Under the pieces are notes generated by a model. It worked only from the letters and a program-made list of their open reading frames with translations, searched no databases and was not told the DNA's origin. Positions 35,572 to 45,600 of a stretch of DNA of 64,000 bases are shown here, piece after piece (the first letter of the stretch is position 1; the number at the start of each line of letters is the position of its first letter). Source of the DNA: Pirellulaceae bacterium (GTDB lineage: Bacteria; Planctomycetota; Planctomycetia; Pirellulales; Pirellulaceae). Where the stretch lies: assembly GCA_026004775.1 (NCBI GenBank), contig BPJU01000001.1, positions 310,001-374,000 on the forward strand, in the 5' to 3' direction. Made by a program: the position numbers and the translations under genes.

Positions 35572-38500
35572 TCAACCCGCCTCGCGGGCCAGGGCTTCGG
35601 AGGCGATCTGACCATCGTCGCTGACGTCGTCAAAACGCACCGACACGCGTTTGGAAATACCCGACTCCTGCATCGTCACGCCGTGCAAGGTGGTGGCGGC
35701 CGTCATTGTTTTCTTCGAGTGCGTGACGATGACGAACTTCGTCCAGCTAAGAAATTCCCGCAATACCTCAATGAACCGCTCGATGTTCGCCTCATCAAAC
35801 GGCGCATCCACCTCGTCCAACACGCAAAACGGGCTGGGCCGATACTGAAAAATCGCCAATAACAACGCCACGGCCGTCAGGGCTCGTTCCCCACCACTGA
35901 GCAACGAATTGGAAAAAGTGGGCTTTCCCGGAGGCGTCGCCACGATGTCGATACCGGCCTCCAATACGTCCACGCCTTCTTCCAGTACCAGGTCGGCACG
36001 CCCGCCGCCGAAGGCTTTGCGATAGATCGCCTGAAAATTCGCACGAATACCTTCCAGAGTTTCCAAGAACAGGCGCCGGCAATCAGCGTCGATGCGCCCA
36101 ATAAGCCGTTCGAGTGACTGTTTGGCAGAAAGAAGATCGTTGTACTGCTCGGCCAAACTGGCGTACCGTTGTTCGAATGCGTCCAATTCGTCGAGTGCCT
36201 GGAGATTGACCGCGCCGAATTGCTGGATTTGACGGCGGAGTTGGTCGATTTCCTGTTCGACTTCGGCTCGTTTGTTGGGTGCCAATTCAGCCAGAGCCGT
36301 TCCTTCCCAGGCAGCGATGTCCAGCCCGAGCTCGTCGCGCACCCGTTCTTGATGCAACTGCCGGGCTTGGCGGAGTTGTTCGGCATCCAGTTCCAGGCGA
36401 TGGACGCTTTCCTGAAGTTGCTGGAAGCGCCGCGTCAATTGCTGGACGGTGCGCTGAAGCTGTTGCCGATTGCGGTCCAGCTCCGTTCGCCGCTCCTCGA
36501 CTAGTTCCTGGAGCCGTTCGACCTGTTGCTTTTCCCAGTAGAGTTGCGCCAGTTCGGACGTGGCGTTCAACACCAGCTGCTCGCTGGCTCTGCGCCGTTG
36601 CCGGCTCCGTTCGCCATGCTGGCGCGCTTCATCCAGTGTCCGCGCCGCCTCGTGAAGGGCCTCCTGGAGCTGTGCCCATTGGGACTGCAAGGCTTCCAGA
36701 CGCTGTACGGCGGCACTCCAGTCGATCTGCGCTTGAGCTCGCACTTCCAGTTGTTGCTGCCGGCGGCGGTCGGCCTGATCGCGTTCGTCCAGCGTATGGG
36801 TGAGCTGCTGCTCGATCTGCCGTAACTCGTTCTCCAACTGGTTCGACTCGTCGGCCACCGCCTGTAACTGTTCGCGGAGCGAAGTGACCAGGCTGGCGGC
36901 TTGGTGGCGCTTCTGTTCGGCTTCCTGGTAGCGGGCCTCCAGAGCCGCCAATTCTTGCGAAGCCGATTGGACGGCCACACGCTTGTGCGCCAGAGTTTCG
37001 TGAGCCGTACGTTCTTCCTCCTGGAGACGGCGGAGCTGTATTTCATGCCGTTCCAAGTTATCCAGCCAGCGGCGCACTTCGGCCTCAGCCTCTCCAGCCA
37101 GCCGTTCCAACCGCGACAGTTCGCCCCGCAACGCTTCCATTTCGCTGCGCCGTGTGATCAGTTGCTGGTCGCTGGGGGGCGGACCGGCTGTGAGCGTGCC
37201 GTCCTTTTCCAGCACCATACCATCTAAAGTGACAAACCGAGCTCGTCCCGGAGTGGACCGGTGGCATTGCCAGGCCACCGCCAGTGACTCGACCAGGTAG
37301 GTCCGGCCTAGCAGATACTCGGCCAACGGGCGCAAGGCTTCCGGGCAGTTGACCATCCGGTCCAAGCGGCGCAGCACACCGGGGCGGCCTTCCCAGCGAG
37401 CCGGTCGCTGCTCGAACCGCCGCGGCACACTTTCCAAGCTCACCAGATGCACCGGCCCGGACAACTCGGCAGCCCCCTCCGCCAACCGATGCAGCGCCGC
37501 ATCCGAGGACAGCACGACCCACTGTCCGGCCGGTCCAAGAGCGGCATCGATGAAGGGAGCGTCGGCCGGATCACATTCAAAAAGCTCCGCGACCACCCCC
37601 AGGATGTCCGCTTGGCCCTGGTTGCGCAATTCGAGCAATTGGCGGACGCCGGGTGAACTGGCCTGGCCGCTGCGGAACCATTCGTCCAGCAAGGCCAGCC
37701 GTTCAGTGGTGGCCTGCTGGCTGGCACGCAACTGGAGAGCCTCCTGTTGGCGGCGGCTGTGCACGCGGCGAGCCTGAGCCAGTTGCTGTTGGGCTTCGTG
37801 CGTGGCGCGCTGGGCCGTTTCGTACAGGGCCGACTGCTGGGCTTCTTCGGCCGCCAGCCGCGTCAGCCGCTCCTGCCGTTCGAAGACGGCTCGTGACAAG
37901 TCGGCCGCCTCACGCTCCGCCGCGCTGGAGGCGGCTTCGAGTGCGGCCAGTTCGGCGGCCAGCCGACTCTGCTCCCGGCCCGTGCGGCCCAACCGCCGCA
38001 TCAGCTCCAGTTGCTTCAGCCGCAGGGCATGGCCCTGTTGGTCAAGCTGTTCCCATTCGGCATGTAACCCAGCCAACAACCGGTCCTGCTCCTGGCGGTG
38101 ATCTTCCAAGACAGTGCAGAGCCGGCGCTGTTCATCGACTTGAGTCTCGAGTTCGGCCGAGCGCCGCCGCAACTCGTCGGCGCGCCGCGCCGCCTGGCGT
38201 TCGTGCCGCAACGACAGCATCAATTCGTCGTGCAACTCATCCAGCCGAGCCCGTTCCAAGTCGACCAGCGACTGGCGGCTGGTAATCTGGTCGCGCAACT
38301 GCGCCCAGCGATCGCGGTTCTGTTGCCACTCCTGTTGGAGCTCCTGCCAGGCCTGATCCAGTTCCGCCAACTGTTCTTCCGCCACTTGACGCTGGCCGGC
38401 GACTTCGTGGAGCTTTTGTTGTTCGTTTTCCAGCTTTTTTTGGGCTTCCTGGAAACGCCGATCCAATTGCCGCCAGTCGTACCAGGCCACTTCTGTGCGC

Positions 38501-39171
38501 AACTGCTGGAGGCGTTCGGTCAGTTGCCGGTACTGGCGGGCCTTACTGGCTTGGGAGCGGAGCGTTTCCAGACGCTGTCGGACTTCATCGACGACGTCGC
38601 CCAGCCGCAACAGGTTTTGTTCGACGCGTTCCAAACGCCGCAGGGCTTCCTGCTTCTTGGCTCGAAAGCGGCTGATACCGGCCGCTTCCTCGAACAGAGC
38701 CCGGCGGTCCTTCGGGCTGGCCTGGAGCAGTTGGTCGACTTTCCCCTGTTCGATGATGCTGTAGGCGTCGGTACCAACTCCGGTGCCGCGGAACAAATCG
38801 CGGATGTCTTTCAGCCGGCAGGGCTGGCCGTTGATCAGGTATTCGCCTTCGCCGCTTCGGTAAACACGCCGCGTGATACGCACCTCGTCGGCGTCCACGG
38901 CCAGTTGTCGCTGGCGGTTGTCGAAGATGATGGTCGCCTCGGCCATGCCCATCATCTTGCGGGCAGTGGTGCCCTTGAAGATGACATCGGCCATCTCCTT
39001 GCCGCGCAGACTCTTGGCACTCTGCTCGCCGAGTACCCAGCGGATGGCATCCACGACGTTCGACTTGCCCGACCCGTTCGGGCCGACGATCACCGTTATC
39101 CCCGGCGGGAACTCGAAGCGCGTCTTGTCCGCAAAACTCTTGAATCCGTAAAGTTCCAGTGCTTGGAGCAT
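35572..39171 (-). CDS. smc: Chromosome segregation protein SMC
   Basis: A 1199-residue SMC ATPase, normal for bacterial SMC. The N-terminus has the head motif Y-G-F-K-S-F-A and Walker A GPNGSGKS (about 31-38). Two very long coiled coils flank a hinge (about residues 510-650). The C-terminal head has the signature L-L-S-G-G-E-R-A-L-T and Walker B C-V-L-D-E-V-D-A-P. SMC compacts and helps segregate the chromosome. No scpA or scpB is next to it. The gene is convergent with the small secreted protein gene, and the next minus-strand gene upstream (39238-41100) ends 66 bases before its start. Confidence 0.97.
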   Translation of the reverse strand: MLQALELYGFKSFADKTRFEFPPGITVIVGPNGSGKSNVVDAIRWVLGEQSAKSLRGKEMADVIFKGTTARKMMGMAEATIIFDNRQRQLAVDADEVRITRRVYRSGEGEYLINGQPCRLKDIRDLFRGTGVGTDAYSIIEQGKVDQLLQASPKDRRALFEEAAGISRFRAKKQEALRRLERVEQNLLRLGDVVDEVRQRLETLRSQASKARQYRQLTERLQQLRTEVAWYDWRQLDRRFQEAQKKLENEQQKLHEVAGQRQVAEEQLAELDQAWQELQQEWQQNRDRWAQLRDQITSRQSLVDLERARLDELHDELMLSLRHERQAARRADELRRRSAELETQVDEQRRLCTVLEDHRQEQDRLLAGLHAEWEQLDQQGHALRLKQLELMRRLGRTGREQSRLAAELAALEAASSAAEREAADLSRAVFERQERLTRLAAEEAQQSALYETAQRATHEAQQQLAQARRVHSRRQQEALQLRASQQATTERLALLDEWFRSGQASSPGVRQLLELRNQGQADILGVVAELFECDPADAPFIDAALGPAGQWVVLSSDAALHRLAEGAAELSGPVHLVSLESVPRRFEQRPARWEGRPGVLRRLDRMVNCPEALRPLAEYLLGRTYLVESLAVAWQCHRSTPGRARFVTLDGMVLEKDGTLTAGPPPSDQQLITRRSEMEALRGELSRLERLAGEAEAEVRRWLDNLERHEIQLRRLQEEERTAHETLAHKRVAVQSASQELAALEARYQEAEQKRHQAASLVTSLREQLQAVADESNQLENELRQIEQQLTHTLDERDQADRRRQQQLEVRAQAQIDWSAAVQRLEALQSQWAQLQEALHEAARTLDEARQHGERSRQRRRASEQLVLNATSELAQLYWEKQQVERLQELVEERRTELDRNRQQLQRTVQQLTRRFQQLQESVHRLELDAEQLRQARQLHQERVRDELGLDIAAWEGTALAELAPNKRAEVEQEIDQLRRQIQQFGAVNLQALDELDAFEQRYASLAEQYNDLLSAKQSLERLIGRIDADCRRLFLETLEGIRANFQAIYRKAFGGGRADLVLEEGVDVLEAGIDIVATPPGKPTFSNSLLSGGERALTAVALLLAIFQYRPSPFCVLDEVDAPFDEANIERFIEVLREFLSWTKFVIVTHSKKTMTAATTLHGVTMQESGISKRVSVRFDDVSDDGQIASEALAREAG

Positions 39172-39237
39172 ACGCGATCGGTGCTCGGCTCTCCCGGATC
39201 GGAAAGCGACTGCCGGCCTGAAGGAATACCGTCCCGG

Positions 39238-41100
39238 TTAAGGATTCGAGTCGGCACTCCACCAACTTGTTATTGTACGCCACCAACTGCTACTGCCGAC
39301 AGAGGAGGCCGGCGGCTCGTCGCTCGTAGCCTGCGTTTGCGAACCGCGCTCGGCGCGGTCGGATGAATCGCTGTCCAACCGGTCGCGGAACAACTCCGGC
39401 ACCGGAAGCACCGAGCGGCCGGTGGAAGGCGGTTCTTCCGAAGGTGTCTCCTCACCGCGCTGGAAGACGCGCCCGGCTAAAGGTTGCGCATTGACGGCCA
39501 GACGGGCCTGGAGATAGCCGCCTACCTTGGCGGCGCGGATCAACTGAAATACGTCCTCATACCGCGCTCCCTGCTCGGCCAGCGTGCGTATCAGGTCGGG
39601 AAGCTGGTTCGAGCAGACGACCTCCTGATCTTCTTCGCCCGGTTCAAACCGAATAACTTTCAGTTGGTCGGCGTCGTGTCGCTTGATCATCAGCCGTTTG
39701 CCGGCCAGCAAGAAGGGCGGGGTCGCCAGGGTGACGTCCTTCCCAAAAATCACGATCTCTTGGCGGCGAGTCTTGGAAAAATGGACCATCGGCTCACCGG
39801 TCACCGGCAGCACATGCAAGGTGAAAGAATCGCCCAGCAACTCGCCTTTCACCAGCGGGTCGCGGGGGTTGCGCACCTGCATGGCGCGGAAGGCGCCGTA
39901 GCGCGTTTCGGCGCTCGGTTCGGATAACAACTCGTACAGCGCGTCGTACGCCTCGACGTGGTCCAGCGTGGAGATCGCCGTAAGCGCATGCCAGCGGAAG
40001 GCACGGTGTCGGGCGGCGGCCTCGGCCAGAGGACGAGCCGCATCGGCTTCACCCAGGTAGGCCAGCGCTTCGGCGGCATAGAAGCGCACCTCCGGGTCGC
40101 TGCTGGCCAACCCTTTGCGCAGCGCCGGAATCCCTTCCTTGCCGATCGCTTCCAGCTCCAAGGCTGCTTCGGCGGCCGTCGTCGGTTCCAGCAGTTTGTT
40201 TTCCAGGCGCTGGAGGCGCAGCGCCCGATCCGCCGGCGATTCGGGAAGCGGAATGCTGCGAATCACACGCATGTAGCGGGCTATGTTGTGGCGGTAACGC
40301 GGCGGGATCGACAGCTCGATGTAGCTGGAATTCAACGGCCGAGCCACCCCTTTCTTGTCGCCATTTTCGTAGTGATAAAACCGGTTGTTGATGGCGGCAC
40401 CGATTTGGGCGCTGGCTCGAACCGAGGCCGCGTTTTCACGCAGGGCCAATCCCAATTTGCGGTTGATCAACGAGACGCCTCCTCCCAGAACGCGGCCCCG
40501 CAATAGTTGACCCGGCCGCTCCTTGCCCGGCTCCTGGAAAACGGCATCCACCACCACATCGCCGCCGGCCAAAGCGTCCACATCACCTTGCCGTACGTGG
40601 TTATAGACCATCGCCACTTGCCGCAACCGGGCCTGCATCAACCAGCCACCGGCCAGCGAGGTGGTGTCGGTGTCCGCAGGCGCCACGACTTCCACATCGA
40701 CGCGGTCGCCCTTCTGCACTCCCGGCGGCAAGTAGGCACGCACCCGCACCAGCGCCGTCCGTTTGGAGGCCAGGATGGTTTGAGGGCGAGCCGTCTCGTG
40801 GGATTGCATCTCGGCCAGTAACGCATCCCGTTCCGGTGACGGCGGCGGATCGCTGCCGGTGTTGTCCAGCCCCGTTACCAAGCCGACCCCTTCGACCAGA
40901 TAGTAGTTCATACCCGCCGGAAGGGCCAGGTCACCCACCAGCGGCGAGGCTGTCTGCGACTCGGTCACCACCGGTTCCAAATCCGGGCTTTGGGTGCGGA
41001 GCAGAGGAGATTGGCACCCGCAGGCCAGGCAGAGTCCCACAGTCGCCCTCCACCACGCGTGGCAGAGCATGTCGTTCGGCCAATAGCGGTTGCGGCCCAT
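39238..41100 (-). CDS. FlgI-like lipoprotein with HEAT-like repeats
   Basis: About 620 residues. The N-terminus carries a lipobox (L-A-C-G-C) after a short hydrophobic stretch. The next region resembles the flagellar P-ring protein FlgI: V-E-G-V-G-L-V-T-G-L-D-N-T-G, then A-Y-L-P-P-G-V-Q-K-G-D-R-V-D-V-E-V and L-A-G-G-W-L. The middle shows helical HEAT-like repeats (for example D-P-E-V-R-F-Y-A-A-E-A-L-A-Y-L), and the tail is Ser/Glu-rich. The ATG at 41100 has GAAGGA ahead and lies downstream of the predicted promoter at 41198-41226. A longer frame from 41232 starts upstream of that promoter and lacks a signal. No flagellar genes are nearby, so the role is open. Confidence 0.72.
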   Translation of the reverse strand: MGRNRYWPNDMLCHAWWRATVGLCLACGCQSPLLRTQSPDLEPVVTESQTASPLVGDLALPAGMNYYLVEGVGLVTGLDNTGSDPPPSPERDALLAEMQSHETARPQTILASKRTALVRVRAYLPPGVQKGDRVDVEVVAPADTDTTSLAGGWLMQARLRQVAMVYNHVRQGDVDALAGGDVVVDAVFQEPGKERPGQLLRGRVLGGGVSLINRKLGLALRENAASVRASAQIGAAINNRFYHYENGDKKGVARPLNSSYIELSIPPRYRHNIARYMRVIRSIPLPESPADRALRLQRLENKLLEPTTAAEAALELEAIGKEGIPALRKGLASSDPEVRFYAAEALAYLGEADAARPLAEAAARHRAFRWHALTAISTLDHVEAYDALYELLSEPSAETRYGAFRAMQVRNPRDPLVKGELLGDSFTLHVLPVTGEPMVHFSKTRRQEIVIFGKDVTLATPPFLLAGKRLMIKRHDADQLKVIRFEPGEEDQEVVCSNQLPDLIRTLAEQGARYEDVFQLIRAAKVGGYLQARLAVNAQPLAGRVFQRGEETPSEEPPSTGRSVLPVPELFRDRLDSDSSDRAERGSQTQATSDEPPASSVGSSSWWRTITSWWSADSNP

Positions 41101-41197
41101 GCCGTGCGTTCCTTCGCCAACAGAATCCTCTCGTCCTGCCGCAGTACAGCAAAAACGATAAGTACTTCCCGCTGCCGGAAAGCACTCGCGTTGCCAG

Positions 41198-41226
41198 ACA
41201 ATAGTCGTCCCGGCGAGCCAAGACAA
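41198..41226 (-). promoter_or_regulatory. Predicted promoter of the FlgI-like gene
   Basis: On the minus strand TTGTCT (41226-41221) and TATTGT (41203-41198) are separated by 17 bases, giving a leader of about 90 bases to the ATG at 41100. Confidence 0.45.
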
Positions 41227-41378
41227 GATCAACCCGCCCAGGATCAGCCAAGAGTATCCTTTTGCACAAAAATCGCTCTAGCCCATCTTGACAAGTTCCG
41301 TTATATTGCCGCGACCTTGGAGTAGTCGATCCTTGCTGGGGCCCCGCCGGCGCTCCAGCCGACGCAAGGAGACAGCGC

Positions 41379-42581
41379 ATGGCGGCGCGTACGGTGCGAT
41401 TTTTGCATGCCAGCGACTTTCGGCTTCACGAACCGTTGCGGGGGGCGCTCTACCTGAACGAAACGATCCAGAAGCTCCTGCTCGATGCGCCGCTGGAATC
41501 CGTCTGCCGCGTCTTCCAATACGCCGTTCAGGAAAAAGTGGACTTCGTACTTCTATCCGGCGATCTGCTGCATCCCTTACAGACGAGTCCCCACTGCTGG
41601 ACGGTATTGCTGGAACAATTCCGGCATCTGGCCGACCAGGGGGTGATGGTCTACTGGGCCGGTGGGGCCAGCGATGGACCGGAACAATGGCCACCGGGAA
41701 TCGAATTGCCCGCGAACGTGGTGCATTTTTCGTCCCGCCGCTGGACACGTTGCGTGCATGAGGTGGATGGCGAGCCGGCCGTGGTTATTTACGGCAAGAG
41801 TACGCCGGCCGGCGGCCGTTTCACCGGCCGTGACCTCCCAGCCGGCGAAGGCGAGCCGCTGGCGGTGGCTGTGTGCAATGCCGAAGTGGATGCCGATACG
41901 CTCACCGCCGGAGCGATTCGCTACTGGGCGCTGGGTGGCCGGCACGTCAAACGCACACTGATCGAACAACCCAAGCGTATCGCGCACTACCCGGGCACGC
42001 CGCAGGCCCGCACGCCGGCCCATGGGGAATCCCACGGCTGCACGCTCGTCGAGATCGATCCGGATGGTAACCTTCAGGCCGTACACATTCCGGTGGATCG
42101 GGCGCGGTTTTGCACGGAGCGCATTTTCGTGCGCGACGGGATTCCGCAGGGCGAGTTGGTTCGGGTATTAGCTGAACGAGCCCGCCAAAGTTGCGCGCGG
42201 GCTGATGGGCGACTGCTGCTCATTACTTGGGAAATCGAGTCGGGACCAGCAACCTCGGCCTGGATGCTCCGCGACGACGTCCTGGCCGAACTGGTCGAAC
42301 AATTGGCTGCGGCAGCTGTCACTACCGGTTGGTGGCCTTGGGGCGTGGTGCCCCTGATCGACGGGGAACTGCCCGGTGCCTGGTACGGTGAACAATCGTT
42401 GCTGGGCGATTACCTCCGCACAGCCCGGCAAGCCGAGCAGGGGGAGTTGGTGCTGGGAGCGCCGGAATATCTACCGGCGGACGATGCGTTTGCTCTGCCC
42501 GATTCGATGGCGACCCCCACCGCTCGCCGGCGGCTGAAAGAGGCCTGCATCATCGGCACGGCCGCCCTGCGCGGAGCTTAG
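41379..42581 (+). CDS. SbcD/YhaO-like metallophosphoesterase with altered active site
   Basis: A 400-residue protein with the calcineurin-like layout of SbcD/YhaO DNA exonucleases. Motif I is H-A-S-D-F-R-L-H and motif II L-S-G-D-L-L. The usual GNH(D/E) motif reads G-G-A-S-D here, and the late G-H-x-H motif reads G-G-R-H. Several metal ligands therefore seem missing, and nuclease activity is doubtful. AAGGAGAC lies ahead of the ATG, and an identical site precedes the next gene, 23 bases downstream. YhaO and YhaN are usual partners, probably acting on DNA ends or stress-related DNA damage. Confidence 0.75.
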   Translation: MAARTVRFLHASDFRLHEPLRGALYLNETIQKLLLDAPLESVCRVFQYAVQEKVDFVLLSGDLLHPLQTSPHCWTVLLEQFRHLADQGVMVYWAGGASDGPEQWPPGIELPANVVHFSSRRWTRCVHEVDGEPAVVIYGKSTPAGGRFTGRDLPAGEGEPLAVAVCNAEVDADTLTAGAIRYWALGGRHVKRTLIEQPKRIAHYPGTPQARTPAHGESHGCTLVEIDPDGNLQAVHIPVDRARFCTERIFVRDGIPQGELVRVLAERARQSCARADGRLLLITWEIESGPATSAWMLRDDVLAELVEQLAAAAVTTGWWPWGVVPLIDGELPGAWYGEQSLLGDYLRTARQAEQGELVLGAPEYLPADDAFALPDSMATPTARRRLKEACIIGTAALRGA

Positions 42582-42603
42582 CACGCCAGTAAGGAGACGT
42601 AGC

Positions 42604-45600
42604 GTGAAGATCACCCGACTGCACGTCGACGGGTTCGGCATCTGGACCGATCTCCTGCTGGATGGGCTCTCCGGTGGCGTGACCGTCATTTACGGGCCGA
42701 ACGAGGCGGGCAAGACGACGTTGATGCAGTTCGTCCGCTCAGTGTTGTACGGCTTTACCGCCGAACGACGCCGTCGGTACTTGCCGCCCGTGCACGGCGG
42801 TGCCGGCGGCACTCTGTGTGTGCAGACGCTGGGTGGAGACTACCGGCTGATACGCCGCCCGCCGCCTGCCGACAACCCCGGCGATTCCGGACCCGTACAA
42901 CTGCTGGGAACCGATGGTGAAGCCCGCGGCGACCTGGCGGTGGGCCAATTGTTAGGCCATGTCGACGAGAAGATTTTTTCGCAGGTTTTCGCCATTGGGT
43001 TGATCGAACTTCAGGAGTTGGCGACGCTGCAAGAGACGGAGGCGGCCGATGAGCTGTATAAGCTCTCCAGCGGCGTGGATCGCGTGTCGCTGGTGGACGT
43101 GATCCGGGACATCGAGCGGCGATCACGCCGATGGTTGGCTCCGGACCAGCTTTCCGGCACGCTCCACCAGTGGCGTACCGAACGCGAGCGTTTACTCATC
43201 GACGCCGAATCGGCCGGTCAAGCCACCCGTAACTACCTGGAAGCGGCCGCTCGGCAGGGTGAGCTGAAGCGAAAGACAGACCTGCTCCAGCAGCAGCTCG
43301 AGGCGCTGGACCGCGAGCTGCGCCGGCTGGACGTGGCGATTGAGGTGCAGCCGTTGTGGCAGCAGCGATGCCGCACGGCGGCCGAGGCCGACTCGCTCCA
43401 ACTGCCGGTCGACATTCCGGAAGAGGCCGCCGCTGCCGCCGAGAGACTCGATCAGCTTATCCGGCGCCGGCAATCGCGGATCGGCCAGTGCGAACAGTCT
43501 CTCGCCTCCGTGCGCAACGCGCTCCAGCAATTGCCGGGAAATGCTGCGTTGTGGCAAGCCCGCCACCGGCTACCGGCCCTTCGCGAATGGCTGTCCGAAT
43601 ACCAGGCGGCAGAAGCTCGATTGACCTCCCTGCAAACTGAAATCGACCAACTGGAAACGGAGCTTCGCGACACGTGCCAGGAGCTGGGGATCGCCCCGCA
43701 GGCGGTCCGCACCACAGCCGGTGGGCCGGACCAGAAGACAATCGACGCTCTTAAAGGGCCTGCCCAAGCCCTGCGCTCCACCAAGTCTCGCTTCAAACAA
43801 GCTCGACAACAGTACCAGGACTTGCGAGCTCAGGCTCGGATGCTCGAGCAGAAGTTTCAGGAGGCTTTGGCCGAGTTGGGTATCCAACGTGTCGATTCGG
43901 CGCGGGAGCAGGCCCAGGAACTCCTGCGAAAGCTGCAACGCCGCCAGGAACTGGAACAGGAATGGAGCAAACTCCAGCGCGAACGCAAGAACCTGGAAGA
44001 AGAGTGCGTCGAATTGCTGAAAACTCCCTTGATGCCTTTGCGCCACATCCTGGCGTGGGGAAGTATCGTGGCTTTCGGCGTGATGCTCACTCTGATCGCC
44101 TTGTTCTCCGAGTGGATCGGCGACCTTCGCGTCCCGATGATTCTTTTCGGGTTGCTCTGTACCGGCGGCGGCTTTTTACTCCAACATGCCTACCAGCAGA
44201 TCAACTCTCAGGAGCTGGATGAACAGCAGCGGCAAATGGCCCGCATCCAGAGGCAATTGGATCAGATTGCCCACGAACGCCGCCAGTTCGACGAATCACT
44301 TCCTACTTCCGTTCCTACGGAAAAACAGTTGCGGGAGGTCGAGCAGAGGATACGGCAACTGGACCAGCTTTCACCTTTGGAAGAACAACTGCGTGCGGCC
44401 CAGTCGCTGGCCGAAGAGGCCCGCAAACAACTGGCCCAGCGCAAGGCCGAGTACGGCGCAGCGCGGCAGAAGTGGCGAGCGGCTCTGGCCAAGCAGCATT
44501 TGTCTGAAGATCTGTCGCCCCGTGACGTGCACCGCCTGGCGGCTAACCGGGAACGGGTGGCCGTAATTCTGCGGCAGCTCGAAGAACGCCGCTCGCAACT
44601 GCAACAGAAACAGTCACGCATGGAAGAGGCGGCGCGGGAGGTGTCCGCCACGGTGAAGGAGCTGGAGTTGCCGGTCCAGGACGCCGACATCCGGGCGAAT
44701 CTCCAGCGATTGGAAGAAGCCGTAGCTGCCGAACGCCAATTGCGCCAGAAACGGCGAGAGTTGCTCAAAGAGCGCCACCGGTGGCTCCAGCGGCTGAAAC
44801 GGGCCACTCGGCAGACGGAACGACTCACGTTGCGCCGCCAGGCCATCTACAGCCGCTTTGGAGCAACCGACTCCCGGCAATTCGCGAAACTGGTCGAACA
44901 GGCCCGCCGGCGGCGGAGCTTGCAGGGTGATGTGGCACAGCTCGATCAACGTATCGACGCCGTGCTGGCGGGACGATGGAAGCCGGAAGAGCTTCGGGAC
45001 TTGCTGGAGGCGACGCCAGACCTGGCTCGCGAACAAAGAAAGCTGGAAGAAGAGCGAGCCCGCCTGCGGAAGGAACTGGCCGACCTGCAGCAGGAACTGG
45101 GGCGAACGACGCAGACGCTCGAAACGCTGGCTGGTGATCGGCGGATCGACGAGCTTCGCCTGAAACTGGCGACGGTTGATGAACGCGTGCGTTACGGCCA
45201 TCAGATCTGTCAAAGACTGGCTTTGACCGCGGCGCTTCTGGAACAGGTGCGGCTGAAGTACGAAAACGAGCGGCAGCCCGACGCGCTCCGCGAAGCCTCC
45301 GAGTACCTAGCCCTGATCACCGCCGGCCGGTACCCGCGGTTGTGGGCACCGCTGGGTAAACGGACTCTGCGAGTCGACGATGCCCAAGGGAACACCTTCA
45401 GCCTGGATTCGCTCAGTCAAGGGACTCGCGAGGCGATCTTCTTGAGTTTGCGGTTGGCTTTGGCCGCCGCTTACGCCCGTCACGGCGTGCGACTGCCGCT
45501 GATACTGGACGATGTGCTTGTGAATCTGGACCGAGAACGTGCGGCCGGTGCCGCCCGAGCCATCCATCGCTTGGCCGCTACCGGGATCCAGGTTCTGGTC

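Noticed and set aside
38098-39366. 422-codon plus-strand frame opposite smc
   Set aside because: Antisense shadow of the smc coding region; no independent features.
41288-41307. Promoter TTGACA/TATATT ahead of the SbcD-like gene
   Set aside because: The two hexamers are only 8 bases apart, too close for a sigma70 promoter.
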